Of a stretch of 5,901 nt of DNA, positions 1 to 5,901 are shown one piece after another. Below the pieces are notes generated by a model. It was not told the origin of the DNA and ran no database searches. It was given only the letters and a program-made list of their open reading frames with translations. A program made the translations under genes and the position numbers. The stretch is from NCBI GenBank assembly GCA_003557445.1, contig PWOK01000218.1, forward strand, positions 1 to 5,901. The letters run 5' to 3'. The DNA comes from Halanaerobiaceae bacterium (GTDB lineage: Bacteria; Bacillota_F; Halanaerobiia; Halanaerobiales; CSSED10-376). Positions within the stretch are counted from its first letter, which is position 1; the number at the start of each line of letters is the position of its first letter.

Positions 1-744
1 GCCACCATCAAAAATATCCTCATGATATACAAAACGTCCTTTAAAGTCAACGTCTCCTTCTACTTTAACATAAGCAAAATGGAATTCTATGTTATCTCCC
101 CATAGATCAGCTCCTGCACCCCTAACAGTAATACCAGGAATGCCAAATTTGGCATTTATAGTAACCGAATCTTCTACAACAAAAGAAAGGATCTCATCAT
201 CACTTTCATAATCACCTGACCAGCCAAAAAACACTTCTCCTTCTTTAGGTGTAGCAGTTATTTCAATAGTTGAACCTACTTGAATCACATTATATTTTTC
301 TAAAAAAGCATCGTCAGGACCAATTTCTATATCTCCATCACCTTCAACAATATCTATATCCAATCTCTTCCATACATTACCATCAAGTGCTGTGAGTATG
401 AGATTTTCTCGATCATCTGAAGTGATTTTTATTTCATCTATATATTCCGGATCAAAAGTAAAATCACCTTCAGGTTCAATCCTAACCTCACCATAAGCTT
501 CTGGAATAGTAAAATAACCATCTGTATCAGTGTAAACACTATCTTCTATTTCATGATTACTCCAGATTACTTCAACTCCATCAATTCCATGACCACCTTC
601 TTCTTCAGGTGCAACTATTCTTCCTGATATTTCATATGTCTGCAATAATTCTTCACCAATAAGATTACAACCTGACACCAGAACAAAAGTTAAAATCACA
701 AAAATTGTTAACAATAAAACAGATCTGTTTCTGCTTTTTTCCAT
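1..744 (-). CDS. Acidic lipoprotein with carboxypeptidase-regulatory-like and InlB B-repeat-like domains (C-terminus cut off)
   Basis: An open frame of 248 codons runs from ATG at 744 to the window edge with no stop. The N-terminus has basic residues (K3, R5, R7), a hydrophobic stretch (residues 9-23) and a lipobox LVSGC with Cys26, so the protein is very likely lipid-anchored on the outside of the cytoplasmic membrane. Residues about 37-118 (ISGRIVAP, GVEVIWSN, TDTDGYFTIP, then an EPEGDFTFDP segment) look like a carboxypeptidase-regulatory-like beta-sandwich. Residues about 129-201 (ITATPKEGEVFFGWSGDY ending SVTINAKFG) match the divergent InlB B-repeat pattern, with its GWSGD core and final AKF. 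Both domains are common in cell-surface proteins and do not name a function or ligand. The visible mature part is strongly acidic, about 54 Asp/Glu to 13 Lys/Arg, as in exported proteins of halophiles. The start is supported by a GGGGG-type ribosome binding site (752-760) about 10 bases upstream, longer spacing than usual. The family assignments are by pattern recognition only. Confidence 0.85.
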   Translation of the reverse strand, partial: MEKSRNRSVLLLTIFVILTFVLVSGCNLIGEELLQTYEISGRIVAPEEEGGHGIDGVEVIWSNHEIEDSVYTDTDGYFTIPEAYGEVRIEPEGDFTFDPEYIDEIKITSDDRENLILTALDGNVWKRLDIDIVEGDGDIEIGPDDAFLEKYNVIQVGSTIEITATPKEGEVFFGWSGDYESDDEILSFVVEDSVTINAKFGIPGITVRGAGADLWGDNIEFHFAYVKVEGDVDFKGRFVYHEDIFDGG

Positions 745-761
745 TAAAAAAATACCCCCTT

Positions 762-784
762 AAATTTTGTAAAATACAAAATTT
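762..784 (-). repeat. Perfect 10-base inverted repeat next to the lipoprotein ribosome binding site
   Basis: Two arms, AAATTTTGTA and TACAAAATTT, are perfectly complementary and separated by three bases. The repeat ends one base from the AAGGGGG ribosome binding site of the lipoprotein gene. In RNA it would fold as a 10-base-pair hairpin beside the site; in DNA it would be a palindromic operator. There is no T-run in the correct place for a terminator. Perfect arms of this length are unlikely by chance, but the sequence is nearly all A and T, which weakens the case. Function is inferred. Confidence 0.5.
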
Positions 785-827
785 TTAACAATATTTAAAC
801 CCTGCAAAAAACAAAACATGATTTTTA

Positions 828-848
828 TATTATATACAGCATATAATA
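828..848 (-). repeat. 8-base inverted repeat in the lipoprotein leader
   Basis: The arms TATTATAT and ATATAATA flank a five-base loop (ACAGC on the plus strand). It lies about 45 bases upstream of the 762-784 repeat, so the lipoprotein leader could fold into two hairpins. Because the region is almost pure A and T, chance pairing is a real alternative. Confidence 0.3.
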
Positions 849-1020
849 ATTTTTTAAAAGCTATTATTCACCCCCTCAACAATTATAAGCAATCTGTAAA
901 AAAGATTATTTTAATTTAATTTATACTGTTTTTTCTTATATAATATCTTTCTTGAAAAATAAAATTTTTCCTGCATAATTTTTATATTTTTTAATTATTT
1001 ATATAATTCACTCTTTTAAA

Positions 1021-1056
1021 ATATAAAATATGCCCCTTTTAAGGGACATATTTATA
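1021..1056 (-). terminator. Intrinsic terminator after rpoB
   Basis: Starting 20 bases past the rpoB stop codon, the minus strand reads AAATATGTCCCTT, a short loop, then AAGGGGCATATTT. This gives a stem of up to 13 pairs (arms at 1041-1053 and 1026-1038) with one U-G wobble and a GC-rich core, followed by the T-rich run TATATTTT. The plus strand is also T-rich beyond the stem. The site implies that rpoB transcripts end here rather than running into a downstream gene such as rpoC. Confidence 0.75.
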
Positions 1057-1073
1057 GATAATTATATTTATTT

Positions 1074-4000
1074 TTACTCACTTACACCCAGTTTTTTTTC
1101 AGTTTCCTGTGCTTTATTTATACTGTGAGCAATTTCCACTTCTTTTTCATCGGAAAATACCTGAGCATCAAGACCAAGACTTTGCATTTCCCTGATTAAT
1201 ACCCTGAAAGATTCCGGTAAATTGGGTTCAGGAATATTTTCTCCTTTTACAATGGCTTCATAGGCATCTGTTCTACCCTTCAGGTCATCAGATTTTATTG
1301 TAAGCATTTCCTGGAGGGTATAGGCTGCACCATAAGCCTCAAGAGCCCAGACCTCCATTTCACCAAACCTTTGTCCACCAAATTGAGCCTTACCACCAAG
1401 AGGCTGCTGGGTAACCAGGGAATAAGGTCCTGTTGAACGGGCATGAATCTTTTTATCTACAAGGTGATGCAGTTTTAATATATACATATAACCAACTGTA
1501 ATTTTATTATCAAATGGCAATCCTGTTCTACCATCATACAGAGTTTCTTTTCCCTCAATATCAATACCTGCTTTTTTTAATAATTCTTCTATTTCATCTT
1601 CCTGAGCACCATCAAAAACAGGTGTTTCTACATGCATATTTAATACTTTTGCTGCTCTACCAAGATGTGTTTCTAATACCTGGCCAATATTCATTCTGGA
1701 AGGAACTCCCAGTGGATTTAAAACTATCTCCACAGGAGTACCATCCTCCATAAAAGGCATATCCTGTTCTGGCAATATTCTGGAAACCACACCTTTATTT
1801 CCGTGGCGTCCGGCAAGTTTATCTCCCACTGATAATTTACGTTTGGTTGCCACATGAACCTTAACCAGTTTATTTACACCTGCATCCAGTTCATCACCAT
1901 TTTCGGTGGATAAAACTTTTACATCCACAACAACACCTTTTTCTCCATGAGGTACTCTCAGTGAATTGTCTCTAACTTCTCTGGCTTTTTCACCAAAAAT
2001 TGCATTAAGTAGTCTTTCTTCTGCGGTTAACTCTTTTTCTCCTTTGGGAGTTATTTTCCCTACCAGAATATCTCCTTCACCAACTTCAGCTCCCACTCTT
2101 ATTATTCCTTCATCATCAAGATTTTTCAGGTCACTTTCACTGACATTGGGAATATCATTGGTGATTTCTTCAGGACCAAGCTTTGTCTCCTGAGCTTTAA
2201 TTTCATGTTCCTCTATATGAATTGATGTATAGGCATCCTCTTTAACAAGTTTTTCACTAATTAAAATAGCATCCTCATAATTATAACCTTCCCAGGCCAT
2301 AAAAGCTATTAAGACATTTTTACCCAGAGAGAGTTCTCCTTTATCCATGGCAGGACCATCAGCTATTATATCCCCTGCCTCAATTTTATCTCCTTTTCTT
2401 ACAATTGGTTTTTGATTTATACAGCTTCCCTGATTTGAACCTTTAAATTTTAATAAATTATAATTTTCTTTTTTCCCTTCATCAGTTTCCACTGTTATTT
2501 TTTTAGAAGTAACCCTTTTCACAACTCCTGAACTTTTAGATATAACTGCCAGTCCAGAATCTTTTGCTGCTTTTTTTTCTACACCTGTGGCCACAATTGG
2601 AGCTTCAGTTTTTAACAGAGGAACTGCCTGCCGCTGCATATTGGCACCCATTAAAGCCCTGTTGGCATCATCATTTTCTAAAAAAGGAATTAAAGCAGCT
2701 GATACACCAACAATTTGTTTGGGAGAAACATCAATATAATCGACTTCATCAGGTGAAACCTCAAGTATATCCCTTTTATAACGAGCAATTACCTGGTCAG
2801 TTGTAATATTACCTTCTTTATCAAAAGGAGTATTGGCCTGAGCCACAATATTTCTGTCTTCCTTAAATGCATTTAAATATTCTATTTCATCGGTTACCTT
2901 CCCTTTTTTTACTTTAAGATAGGGTGTCATTAAAAATCCATATTCATTGGTTTGTGAATAAGTACTCATAGAACCAATCAAACCAATATTGGGTCCTTCA
3001 GGAGTTTCAATAGGGCAAATCCTGCCATAATGTGTATGATGAACATCCCTGACATCAAAACCAGCTCTTTCCCTGGTCAAACCTCCTGGTCCCAGAGCAC
3101 TAAACCTTCTTTTATGAGTTAACTCAGATAAGGGATTTGTCTGATCCATAAATTGTGAAAGTTGACTGCTATTAAAAAATTTCTTAATTACACTAATAAC
3201 AGGTTTACTGTTGATCAGACTCCTGGGAGTAACCACCTCTGACTGTTTGGTTGTCATTCTTTCTTTAATTGTTCTTTCCATTCTTGATAAACCTATTTTA
3301 AACTGATTTTGGACAAGTTCTCCTACAGTTTTTAAACGTCTATTACCCAGATGATCAATATCATCAATCTGTGCATCAGGATGATTATCAATTAATTTTA
3401 AAATGTATTTTACTGTTTCCACAATATCTTTAATGTCAAGTACATTTTTATCAGGATCAATGTCTAAATTTAGTTTCTCATTTATTTTATATCTACCAAC
3501 ATCTGCCAGGTCATATCTTTTATGATTAAATAATCTTGATTCAAGTAATTCTTCAGCACTTTCCAGTGTTGGTGGTTGACCGGGATTTAATCTTTTATAA
3601 AGAGCAATTAAAGCCTCATTTTGTGATTCTGTATTATCTTTATTTATTGTATCCTGAATTACTTCATGATTATCAAATAATTCAAGTAAATCTTCATCTG
3701 TACCATAACCAAGAGCTCTAAATAATATTGTTGAGGGCATTTTTCTTGACCTATCAACCCTTACAGAAATAACTCTCATTTTATCATATTCAAATTCAAG
3801 CCAGGTTCCTCGCTTGGGAATAATACTGGCATCTATTAAGCGCCGGCCATCTCTAGTTCTTTCTTCATCAAAATAAACACCGGCAGAACGGGAAAGCTGA
3901 TTAACAATTATTCTTTCAGCTCCATTAACAATAAAAGTACCCTTATCTGTCATCATGGGAAAATCCCCCATAAAGACATCCTGTTCTTTAACCTCACCTG

Positions 4001-4286
4001 TTTCCTTATTGATCAGTCTTACTGTAAACTGCAGGTCTGCTGAATATGTCAAATCACCTTCACGACATTCCTGAGGAGTATATTCAGGATCATCAAAATA
4101 ATAATCAATTAATTCTAATGTGAACTTTTTTGAAAAATCTTCAATTGGCGAAATTTCTTCCAGTACTTCATTTAATCCTTCTTCTAAAAACCATTGATAT
4201 GATTTTAACTGAGTTTCAATTAAATTCGGTAATTCCATAGCTTCATCAATTTTAGAAAAACTATAACGCTCTCTTTGAATTGTCAT
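1074..4286 (-). CDS. rpoB: DNA-directed RNA polymerase subunit beta, complete and stand-alone
   Basis: Encodes the beta subunit of RNA polymerase, which with beta-prime forms the active centre of the alpha2-beta-beta'-omega core enzyme in the cytoplasm. At 1070 residues it is full length for a non-proteobacterial RpoB and lacks the large E. coli insertions. Visible landmarks are: N-terminal [29 protein letters not shown] in the protrusion (around 116-131); the rifamycin cluster [10 protein letters not shown] to [12 protein letters not shown] (373-402); [18 protein letters not shown] with E671/D672 near the active site; [12 protein letters not shown] with K823 and K831 (E. coli K1065 and K1073); the switch/clamp region [20 protein letters not shown]; and [14 protein letters not shown] near the end. 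No frameshift or internal stop is present. The start has AGGAGGT five bases upstream (4292-4298). Unusually, no rplL lies upstream and no rpoC downstream, and several highly conserved positions are altered (D84, A135, N372, F395, G438, T560, A566, V568). Contacts equivalent to E. coli Q513, D516, H526, R529, S531 and R687 are kept, so rifamycin resistance is not predicted from these. Confidence 0.97.
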   Translation of the reverse strand: MTIQRERYSFSKIDEAMELPNLIETQLKSYQWFLEEGLNEVLEEISPIEDFSKKFTLELIDYYFDDPEYTPQECREGDLTYSADLQFTVRLINKETGEVKEQDVFMGDFPMMTDKGTFIVNGAERIIVNQLSRSAGVYFDEERTRDGRRLIDASIIPKRGTWLEFEYDKMRVISVRVDRSRKMPSTILFRALGYGTDEDLLELFDNHEVIQDTINKDNTESQNEALIALYKRLNPGQPPTLESAEELLESRLFNHKRYDLADVGRYKINEKLNLDIDPDKNVLDIKDIVETVKYILKLIDNHPDAQIDDIDHLGNRRLKTVGELVQNQFKIGLSRMERTIKERMTTKQSEVVTPRSLINSKPVISVIKKFFNSSQLSQFMDQTNPLSELTHKRRFSALGPGGLTRERAGFDVRDVHHTHYGRICPIETPEGPNIGLIGSMSTYSQTNEYGFLMTPYLKVKKGKVTDEIEYLNAFKEDRNIVAQANTPFDKEGNITTDQVIARYKRDILEVSPDEVDYIDVSPKQIVGVSAALIPFLENDDANRALMGANMQRQAVPLLKTEAPIVATGVEKKAAKDSGLAVISKSSGVVKRVTSKKITVETDEGKKENYNLLKFKGSNQGSCINQKPIVRKGDKIEAGDIIADGPAMDKGELSLGKNVLIAFMAWEGYNYEDAILISEKLVKEDAYTSIHIEEHEIKAQETKLGPEEITNDIPNVSESDLKNLDDEGIIRVGAEVGEGDILVGKITPKGEKELTAEERLLNAIFGEKAREVRDNSLRVPHGEKGVVVDVKVLSTENGDELDAGVNKLVKVHVATKRKLSVGDKLAGRHGNKGVVSRILPEQDMPFMEDGTPVEIVLNPLGVPSRMNIGQVLETHLGRAAKVLNMHVETPVFDGAQEDEIEELLKKAGIDIEGKETLYDGRTGLPFDNKITVGYMYILKLHHLVDKKIHARSTGPYSLVTQQPLGGKAQFGGQRFGEMEVWALEAYGAAYTLQEMLTIKSDDLKGRTDAYEAIVKGENIPEPNLPESFRVLIREMQSLGLDAQVFSDEKEVEIAHSINKAQETEKKLGVSE

Positions 4287-4387
4287 CTTATACCTCCTGA
4301 TATTTTATATCTTTTAACACAGCACAAAATAGCCAGACTATATCAATCCAGCTTAAAAAATAGATTAACCACCTTTATTTACAATCC

Positions 4388-4449
4388 GGGCCATTACTAT
4401 ATTTGAAAACTTAATATCTTTAAGACCTGTCAAATTAATATTTTGGCCC
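4388..4449 (-). promoter_or_regulatory. Long imperfect hairpin in the rpoB leader, possible cis-regulatory RNA
   Basis: Read as RNA from the minus strand, four segments pair in nested order: GGGCCA with TGGCCC (4444-4449 with 4388-4393), TATTA with TAGTA including one U-G pair (4436-4440 with 4395-4399), ATTTGA with TCAAAT (4430-4435 with 4401-4406), and CTTAA with TTAAG (4420-4424 with 4410-4414). That is 22 base pairs with one single-base bulge and two small internal loops, capped by a five-base loop. It starts about 37 bases after the inferred transcription start and ends about 100 bases before the rpoB start codon. It is not a normal terminator, since no T-run follows. A protein-binding leader or an RNase III processing site is possible; both are inference. 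Confidence 0.5.
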
Positions 4450-4492
4450 CCTTAATTTATCAAAACAATTTTTTAAATGCATGTAATAATAT

Positions 4493-4521
4493 ATTATATA
4501 ATAAAAAATAGCTTATGTCTA
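4493..4521 (-). promoter_or_regulatory. Probable sigma-A promoter of rpoB
   Basis: On the minus strand TAGACA (4516-4521) and a consensus TATAAT (4493-4498) are separated by exactly 17 bases. Transcription would start near 4486, giving a leader of about 200 bases. The -35 box is one base off consensus. Random -10 matches are frequent in such AT-rich DNA, but the spacing and the lack of any upstream co-directional gene support it. Confidence 0.55.
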
Positions 4522-4572
4522 TATAAAATAATAATTTATTACTTTTATTAATATTATAACCTTTTTCACTTA

Positions 4573-4605
4573 ATTATAAACTATATTAGTACATTATAAA
4601 CTATA
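4573..4605. repeat. 13-base direct repeat with a 20-base period between the divergent promoters
   Basis: ATTATAAACTATA occurs at 4573-4585 and again, without change, at 4593-4605. The period of 20 bases is close to two turns of DNA, so a protein binding both copies would sit on the same face of the helix. The second copy abuts the -35 region of the plus-strand promoter and overlaps a 10-base palindrome, AACTATAGTT (4599-4608). The pair could be a regulator site serving either promoter or an AT-rich upstream activating element. No binding protein can be named. Confidence 0.45.
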
Positions 4606-4622
4606 GTTGAAAATATTTCAAC
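4606..4622. promoter_or_regulatory. 7-3-7 inverted repeat over the -35 box, possible operator
   Basis: GTTGAAA and TTTCAAC are perfectly complementary and flank three bases (ATA). The left arm contains the -35 box of the plus-strand promoter, so a dimeric repressor bound here would block RNA polymerase. The regulator is unknown. Confidence 0.45.
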
Positions 4623-4635
4623 AGCTGATTAAAAT
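4607..4635 (+). promoter_or_regulatory. Probable sigma-A promoter of the TPR gene
   Basis: TTGAAA (4607-4612) and TAAAAT (4630-4635) each match consensus at five of six bases and are separated by 17 bases. Transcription would begin near 4642, about 50 bases upstream of the start codon. A TATACT at 4674-4679 is closer to the gene but has no -35 box at the right distance. Confidence 0.5.
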
Positions 4636-4692
4636 TAAATGCAGGATTTTTAATATTCTTATTGAAAATTTATTATACTGAGGTGATAATAT

Positions 4693-5475
4693 ATGAAAAA
4701 AATCATTATTCCTTTATTATTAATATTAATTCTAAGTTTTAATTTTAGTTCAGCCACCACCAATCAAACAGGTGATTTTGATATACAGTTAGAAAAACTG
4801 GAAGATGAATTTAACTCTTTTTTTAAACTTACTGACCAACATGAAAGAGAACAACAATTAAAATATGTACTGGAAAAAGCAGATGAGTTAATTGAAAAAT
4901 ATCCGGAAAATACTGATGCTTATGATGCAGTTTGTACTATTTATATAGTACTGGCAGAGTATCACCAGGAACCATTAAAGATTTTTGAAAAGGGAGAACA
5001 ATATGCCAAAAGGATGAATGAAATTGCCCCTGATAATGGAAGAAGTTATTTCTGGATGGCCGCTTTTATGGGGGAAATTGGTCAGGAAAAAGGAATATTA
5101 AATAGTTTGTTTAATGTAAGACCCATGAGAAACAAACTGGAGAAAGCAATAGAAATGGAACCTGATTTTGCTCCTGCCTATGATGTAATGGCACAATTAT
5201 ATAAAAAAGCCCCGGGCTGGCCTCTAAGTATAGGTAGTATGAGTAAAGCTCTGGAATATAGAGAAAAATCTGTAGAATATGATCCCTATAATTTTGAATA
5301 TTTATGGTATTTATATGAATATTACCTGAAAGCAAGAAAAAACAAAAATGCCAGACAGGTACTGGAAAAAATAATTGCAATACCCGAGGAAAAAGAAGCT
5401 GAATTTTATTATGGAGAAGATATTAGACAAAATGTAAAAGAAAAAGCTCAAAGGGAATTAGAAAATAGATTCTAA
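4693..5475 (+). CDS. Exported TPR-like helical-repeat protein, TRAP-transporter T-component-like
   Basis: A 260-residue protein with a clear Sec signal peptide: K2 and K3, a hydrophobic core at residues 4-14, and a likely signal peptidase I cut after SSA at residue 21. There is no lipobox Cys, so it should be secreted or periplasmic rather than lipid-anchored. The rest is helical and TPR-like: residues 56-90 (EKADELIEKYPENTDAYDAV), 94-125 (ending in APDNGRSYFWMAAF), 143-172 (KAIEMEPDFAPAYDVMAQLY) and 184-212 (KALEYREKSVEYDPYNFEYL). The segment YKKAPGWPLSIGSMSKALE (170-188) resembles a conserved loop of TRAP-transporter T-component (TatT) and related TPR proteins, whose role is thought to be solute or partner binding outside the membrane. 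No TRAP transporter genes are adjacent, so substrate and partner are unknown. The start has GAGGTGAT five bases upstream. It is divergent from rpoB and convergent with the thiT-like gene. The TPR-like fold is fairly sure; the TatT link is tentative. Confidence 0.85.
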   Translation: MKKIIIPLLLILILSFNFSSATTNQTGDFDIQLEKLEDEFNSFFKLTDQHEREQQLKYVLEKADELIEKYPENTDAYDAVCTIYIVLAEYHQEPLKIFEKGEQYAKRMNEIAPDNGRSYFWMAAFMGEIGQEKGILNSLFNVRPMRNKLEKAIEMEPDFAPAYDVMAQLYKKAPGWPLSIGSMSKALEYREKSVEYDPYNFEYLWYLYEYYLKARKNKNARQVLEKIIAIPEEKEAEFYYGEDIRQNVKEKAQRELENRF

Positions 5476-5493
5476 TTCCCTCTGGATTTTTTT
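5452..5493 (+). terminator. Strong intrinsic terminator overlapping the end of the TPR gene
   Basis: AGGGAATTAGAA (5452-5463) and TTCTAATTCCCT (5470-5481) form a perfect 12-base-pair stem with a six-base loop, followed after five bases by seven T residues (5487-5493). The left arm lies in the last codons of the TPR gene and its stop codon (5473-5475) lies in the right arm. The T-run reaches into the stop codon of the convergent thiT-like gene. Read from the other strand, the stem is followed by T-rich sequence (TTGAGCTTTTTC), so it may also stop transcription of that gene. Confidence 0.85.
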
Positions 5494-5901
5494 AATTATC
5501 AATTAAGAAAACTCTTTTCAAAGGCATAATTACAACAAAACTAAGTAGTAATGATGGAAATATAAATGTTCCATTATATATTATTGAATATATCCATACA
5601 TTTTGTTCTCCTGCATAATGACTGAAATAGATAACCCCTGATATGACATGAACACCAAATCGTAATATTGTACCTATAATCATAGCAATTATAATCCAAA
5701 TAAACATATCTTTATCTCCACTTAATAGTTGTTTATCTGATTGTATTTTGTTTTTAAACAAACCTGCAAATCCCAGCATAAAATATGCCAGAGGATAATC
5801 CAATATAAATTGTGCTGGATGAATTATATACGGATCAAAAACCAGCTGTAAAAACCCATATGCTGTTCCGGCCATCATGCCAGGTCCTAATCCCCAGCGT
5901 A
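5492..5901 (-). CDS. thiT: ThiT-like energy-coupled thiamine transporter, substrate-binding membrane subunit (N-terminus cut off)
   Basis: The frame is open to the right edge, so the ATG at 5878 is internal and 136 residues are visible. Upstream codons give RWGLGPG before MMAGTAYGFLQL, as expected in the middle of ThiT. ThiT (YuaJ family) is the S-component of an ECF-type vitamin importer: it binds thiamine in the membrane and works with the shared EcfAA'T energising module. Family-like features are the segment HPAQFILDYPLAYFMLGFAG, then a short charged cytoplasmic loop (KNKIQSDKQLLSGDKD), then RFGVHVISGVIYFSHYAG and WIYSIIYNGTFIFPS near the C-terminus, where thiamine contacts cluster in the known structure. 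About four hydrophobic segments are visible. ThiT is usually 180-200 residues, so roughly 50 are missing. A TPP riboswitch often controls it, but that region is outside the window. Its stop lies 16 bases from that of the convergent TPR gene. Confidence 0.85.
   Translation of the reverse strand, partial: RWGLGPGMMAGTAYGFLQLVFDPYIIHPAQFILDYPLAYFMLGFAGLFKNKIQSDKQLLSGDKDMFIWIIIAMIIGTILRFGVHVISGVIYFSHYAGEQNVWIYSIIYNGTFIFPSLLLSFVVIMPLKRVFLIDN

Larger units (their letters stand above)
745..1020. other. AT-rich intergenic region, leader of the lipoprotein gene
   Basis: No gene is visible in these 276 bases on either strand; the open frames are very short and lack plausible starts. On the minus strand it must hold the promoter and leader of the lipoprotein gene. 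Several -10-like hexamers occur on that strand, for example TATAAT at 882-887, but none has a convincing -35 box at 16-18 bases, so no promoter is called. A GAGGGGGTGA segment on the minus strand (868-877) looks like a ribosome binding site, but no open frame of useful length follows it. A 7-3-7 inverted repeat (GAAAAAT, AAA, ATTTTTC) lies at 954-970, and two longer inverted repeats are listed separately. Confidence 0.6.
4287..4692. other. Divergent control region between rpoB and the TPR gene
   Basis: This 406-base region is strongly AT-rich and holds no gene that I can support. From left to right it contains the rpoB ribosome binding site, a leader of about 200 bases with a long imperfect hairpin, the inferred rpoB promoter on the minus strand, a 13-base direct repeat, an inverted repeat, and the inferred promoter of the plus-strand gene. 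No rplJ or rplL coding sequence or remnant is visible upstream of rpoB. I see no T-box, TPP or other riboswitch core that I recognise. Confidence 0.7.

Noticed and set aside
868..877. GAGGGGGTGA on the minus strand, like a strong ribosome binding site
   Set aside because: No usable start codon follows at a normal distance; the nearest ATG frame ends after a few codons.
3101..3173. Rifamycin-resistance type rpoB
   Set aside because: The residues most often changed in resistance (equivalents of Q513, D516, H526, S531) are wild type; only nearby positions differ.
1514..3721. Several open frames of 61-80 codons on the plus strand inside rpoB
   Set aside because: They lie antisense to a fully conserved rpoB, have low-complexity hydrophobic translations and no supporting ribosome binding sites; they are shadows of the real gene.
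4428..4433. Perfect TTGACA on the minus strand in the rpoB leader as a second promoter
   Set aside because: No acceptable -10 box at 16-18 bases; the bases also take part in the nested hairpin.
4674..4679. TATACT just before the TPR gene as a -10 box
   Set aside because: No -35 box at 16-18 bases; the TTGAAA at 4662-4667 is far too close. The 4607-4635 pair fits better.
5111..5380. An 89-codon minus-strand open frame inside the TPR gene
   Set aside because: It lies antisense to a well-supported gene with a signal peptide and repeat structure, and its translation shows no recognisable features.
1..5901. CRISPR arrays, tRNA or rRNA genes, insertion sequences, phage attachment sites
   Set aside because: No regularly spaced repeats, no cloverleaf-type sequence, no transposase frame and no terminal repeats were seen on either strand.

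Overview
The window is AT-rich DNA from a low-GC bacterium of the Firmicutes type. The ribosome binding sites match the anti-Shine-Dalgarno sequence very well (AGGAGGT, GAGGTGAT). RpoB lacks the large proteobacterial insertions, and a ThiT-family thiamine transporter is present. A very acidic exported lipoprotein (about 54 Asp/Glu against 13 Lys/Arg in the visible mature part) would suit a halophilic anaerobe such as a member of the Halanaerobiales. That placement is inference, not proof.

Layout, left to right. (1) 1-744, minus: the N-terminal part of a lipoprotein with a carboxypeptidase-regulatory-like domain and an InlB B-repeat-like domain; its C-terminus lies outside the window. (2) 745-1073: an AT-rich intergenic stretch holding the lipoprotein leader, with two inverted repeats, and the rpoB terminator. 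(3) 1074-4286, minus: a complete, intact rpoB of 1070 residues. (4) 4287-4692: a 406-base divergent control region. It holds a long rpoB leader with a 62-base near-continuous imperfect hairpin, a good sigma-A-type rpoB promoter, a 13-base direct repeat with a 20-base period, and a promoter for the rightward gene whose -35 box sits inside a 7-3-7 inverted repeat. (5) 4693-5475, plus: an exported TPR-like protein resembling TRAP-transporter T-components. (6) A strong hairpin terminator that overlaps the end of that gene. (7) 5492-5901, minus: the C-terminal three quarters of a ThiT-like thiamine transporter, convergent with the TPR gene.

The main point of interest is the setting of rpoB. In nearly all bacteria rpoB lies between rplL and rpoC. 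Here it stands alone, with its own promoter, leader and terminator, and with no ribosomal protein gene upstream and no rpoC downstream. Catalytic and rifamycin-contact residues are kept, but several positions that are close to invariant in E. coli and B. subtilis RpoB are changed. It may be a second, diverging rpoB copy, or the only copy in a genome whose rpoBC cluster has been broken up; the window alone cannot decide. The other genes (lipoprotein, TPR protein, ThiT) are surface or transport functions with no evident link to transcription.
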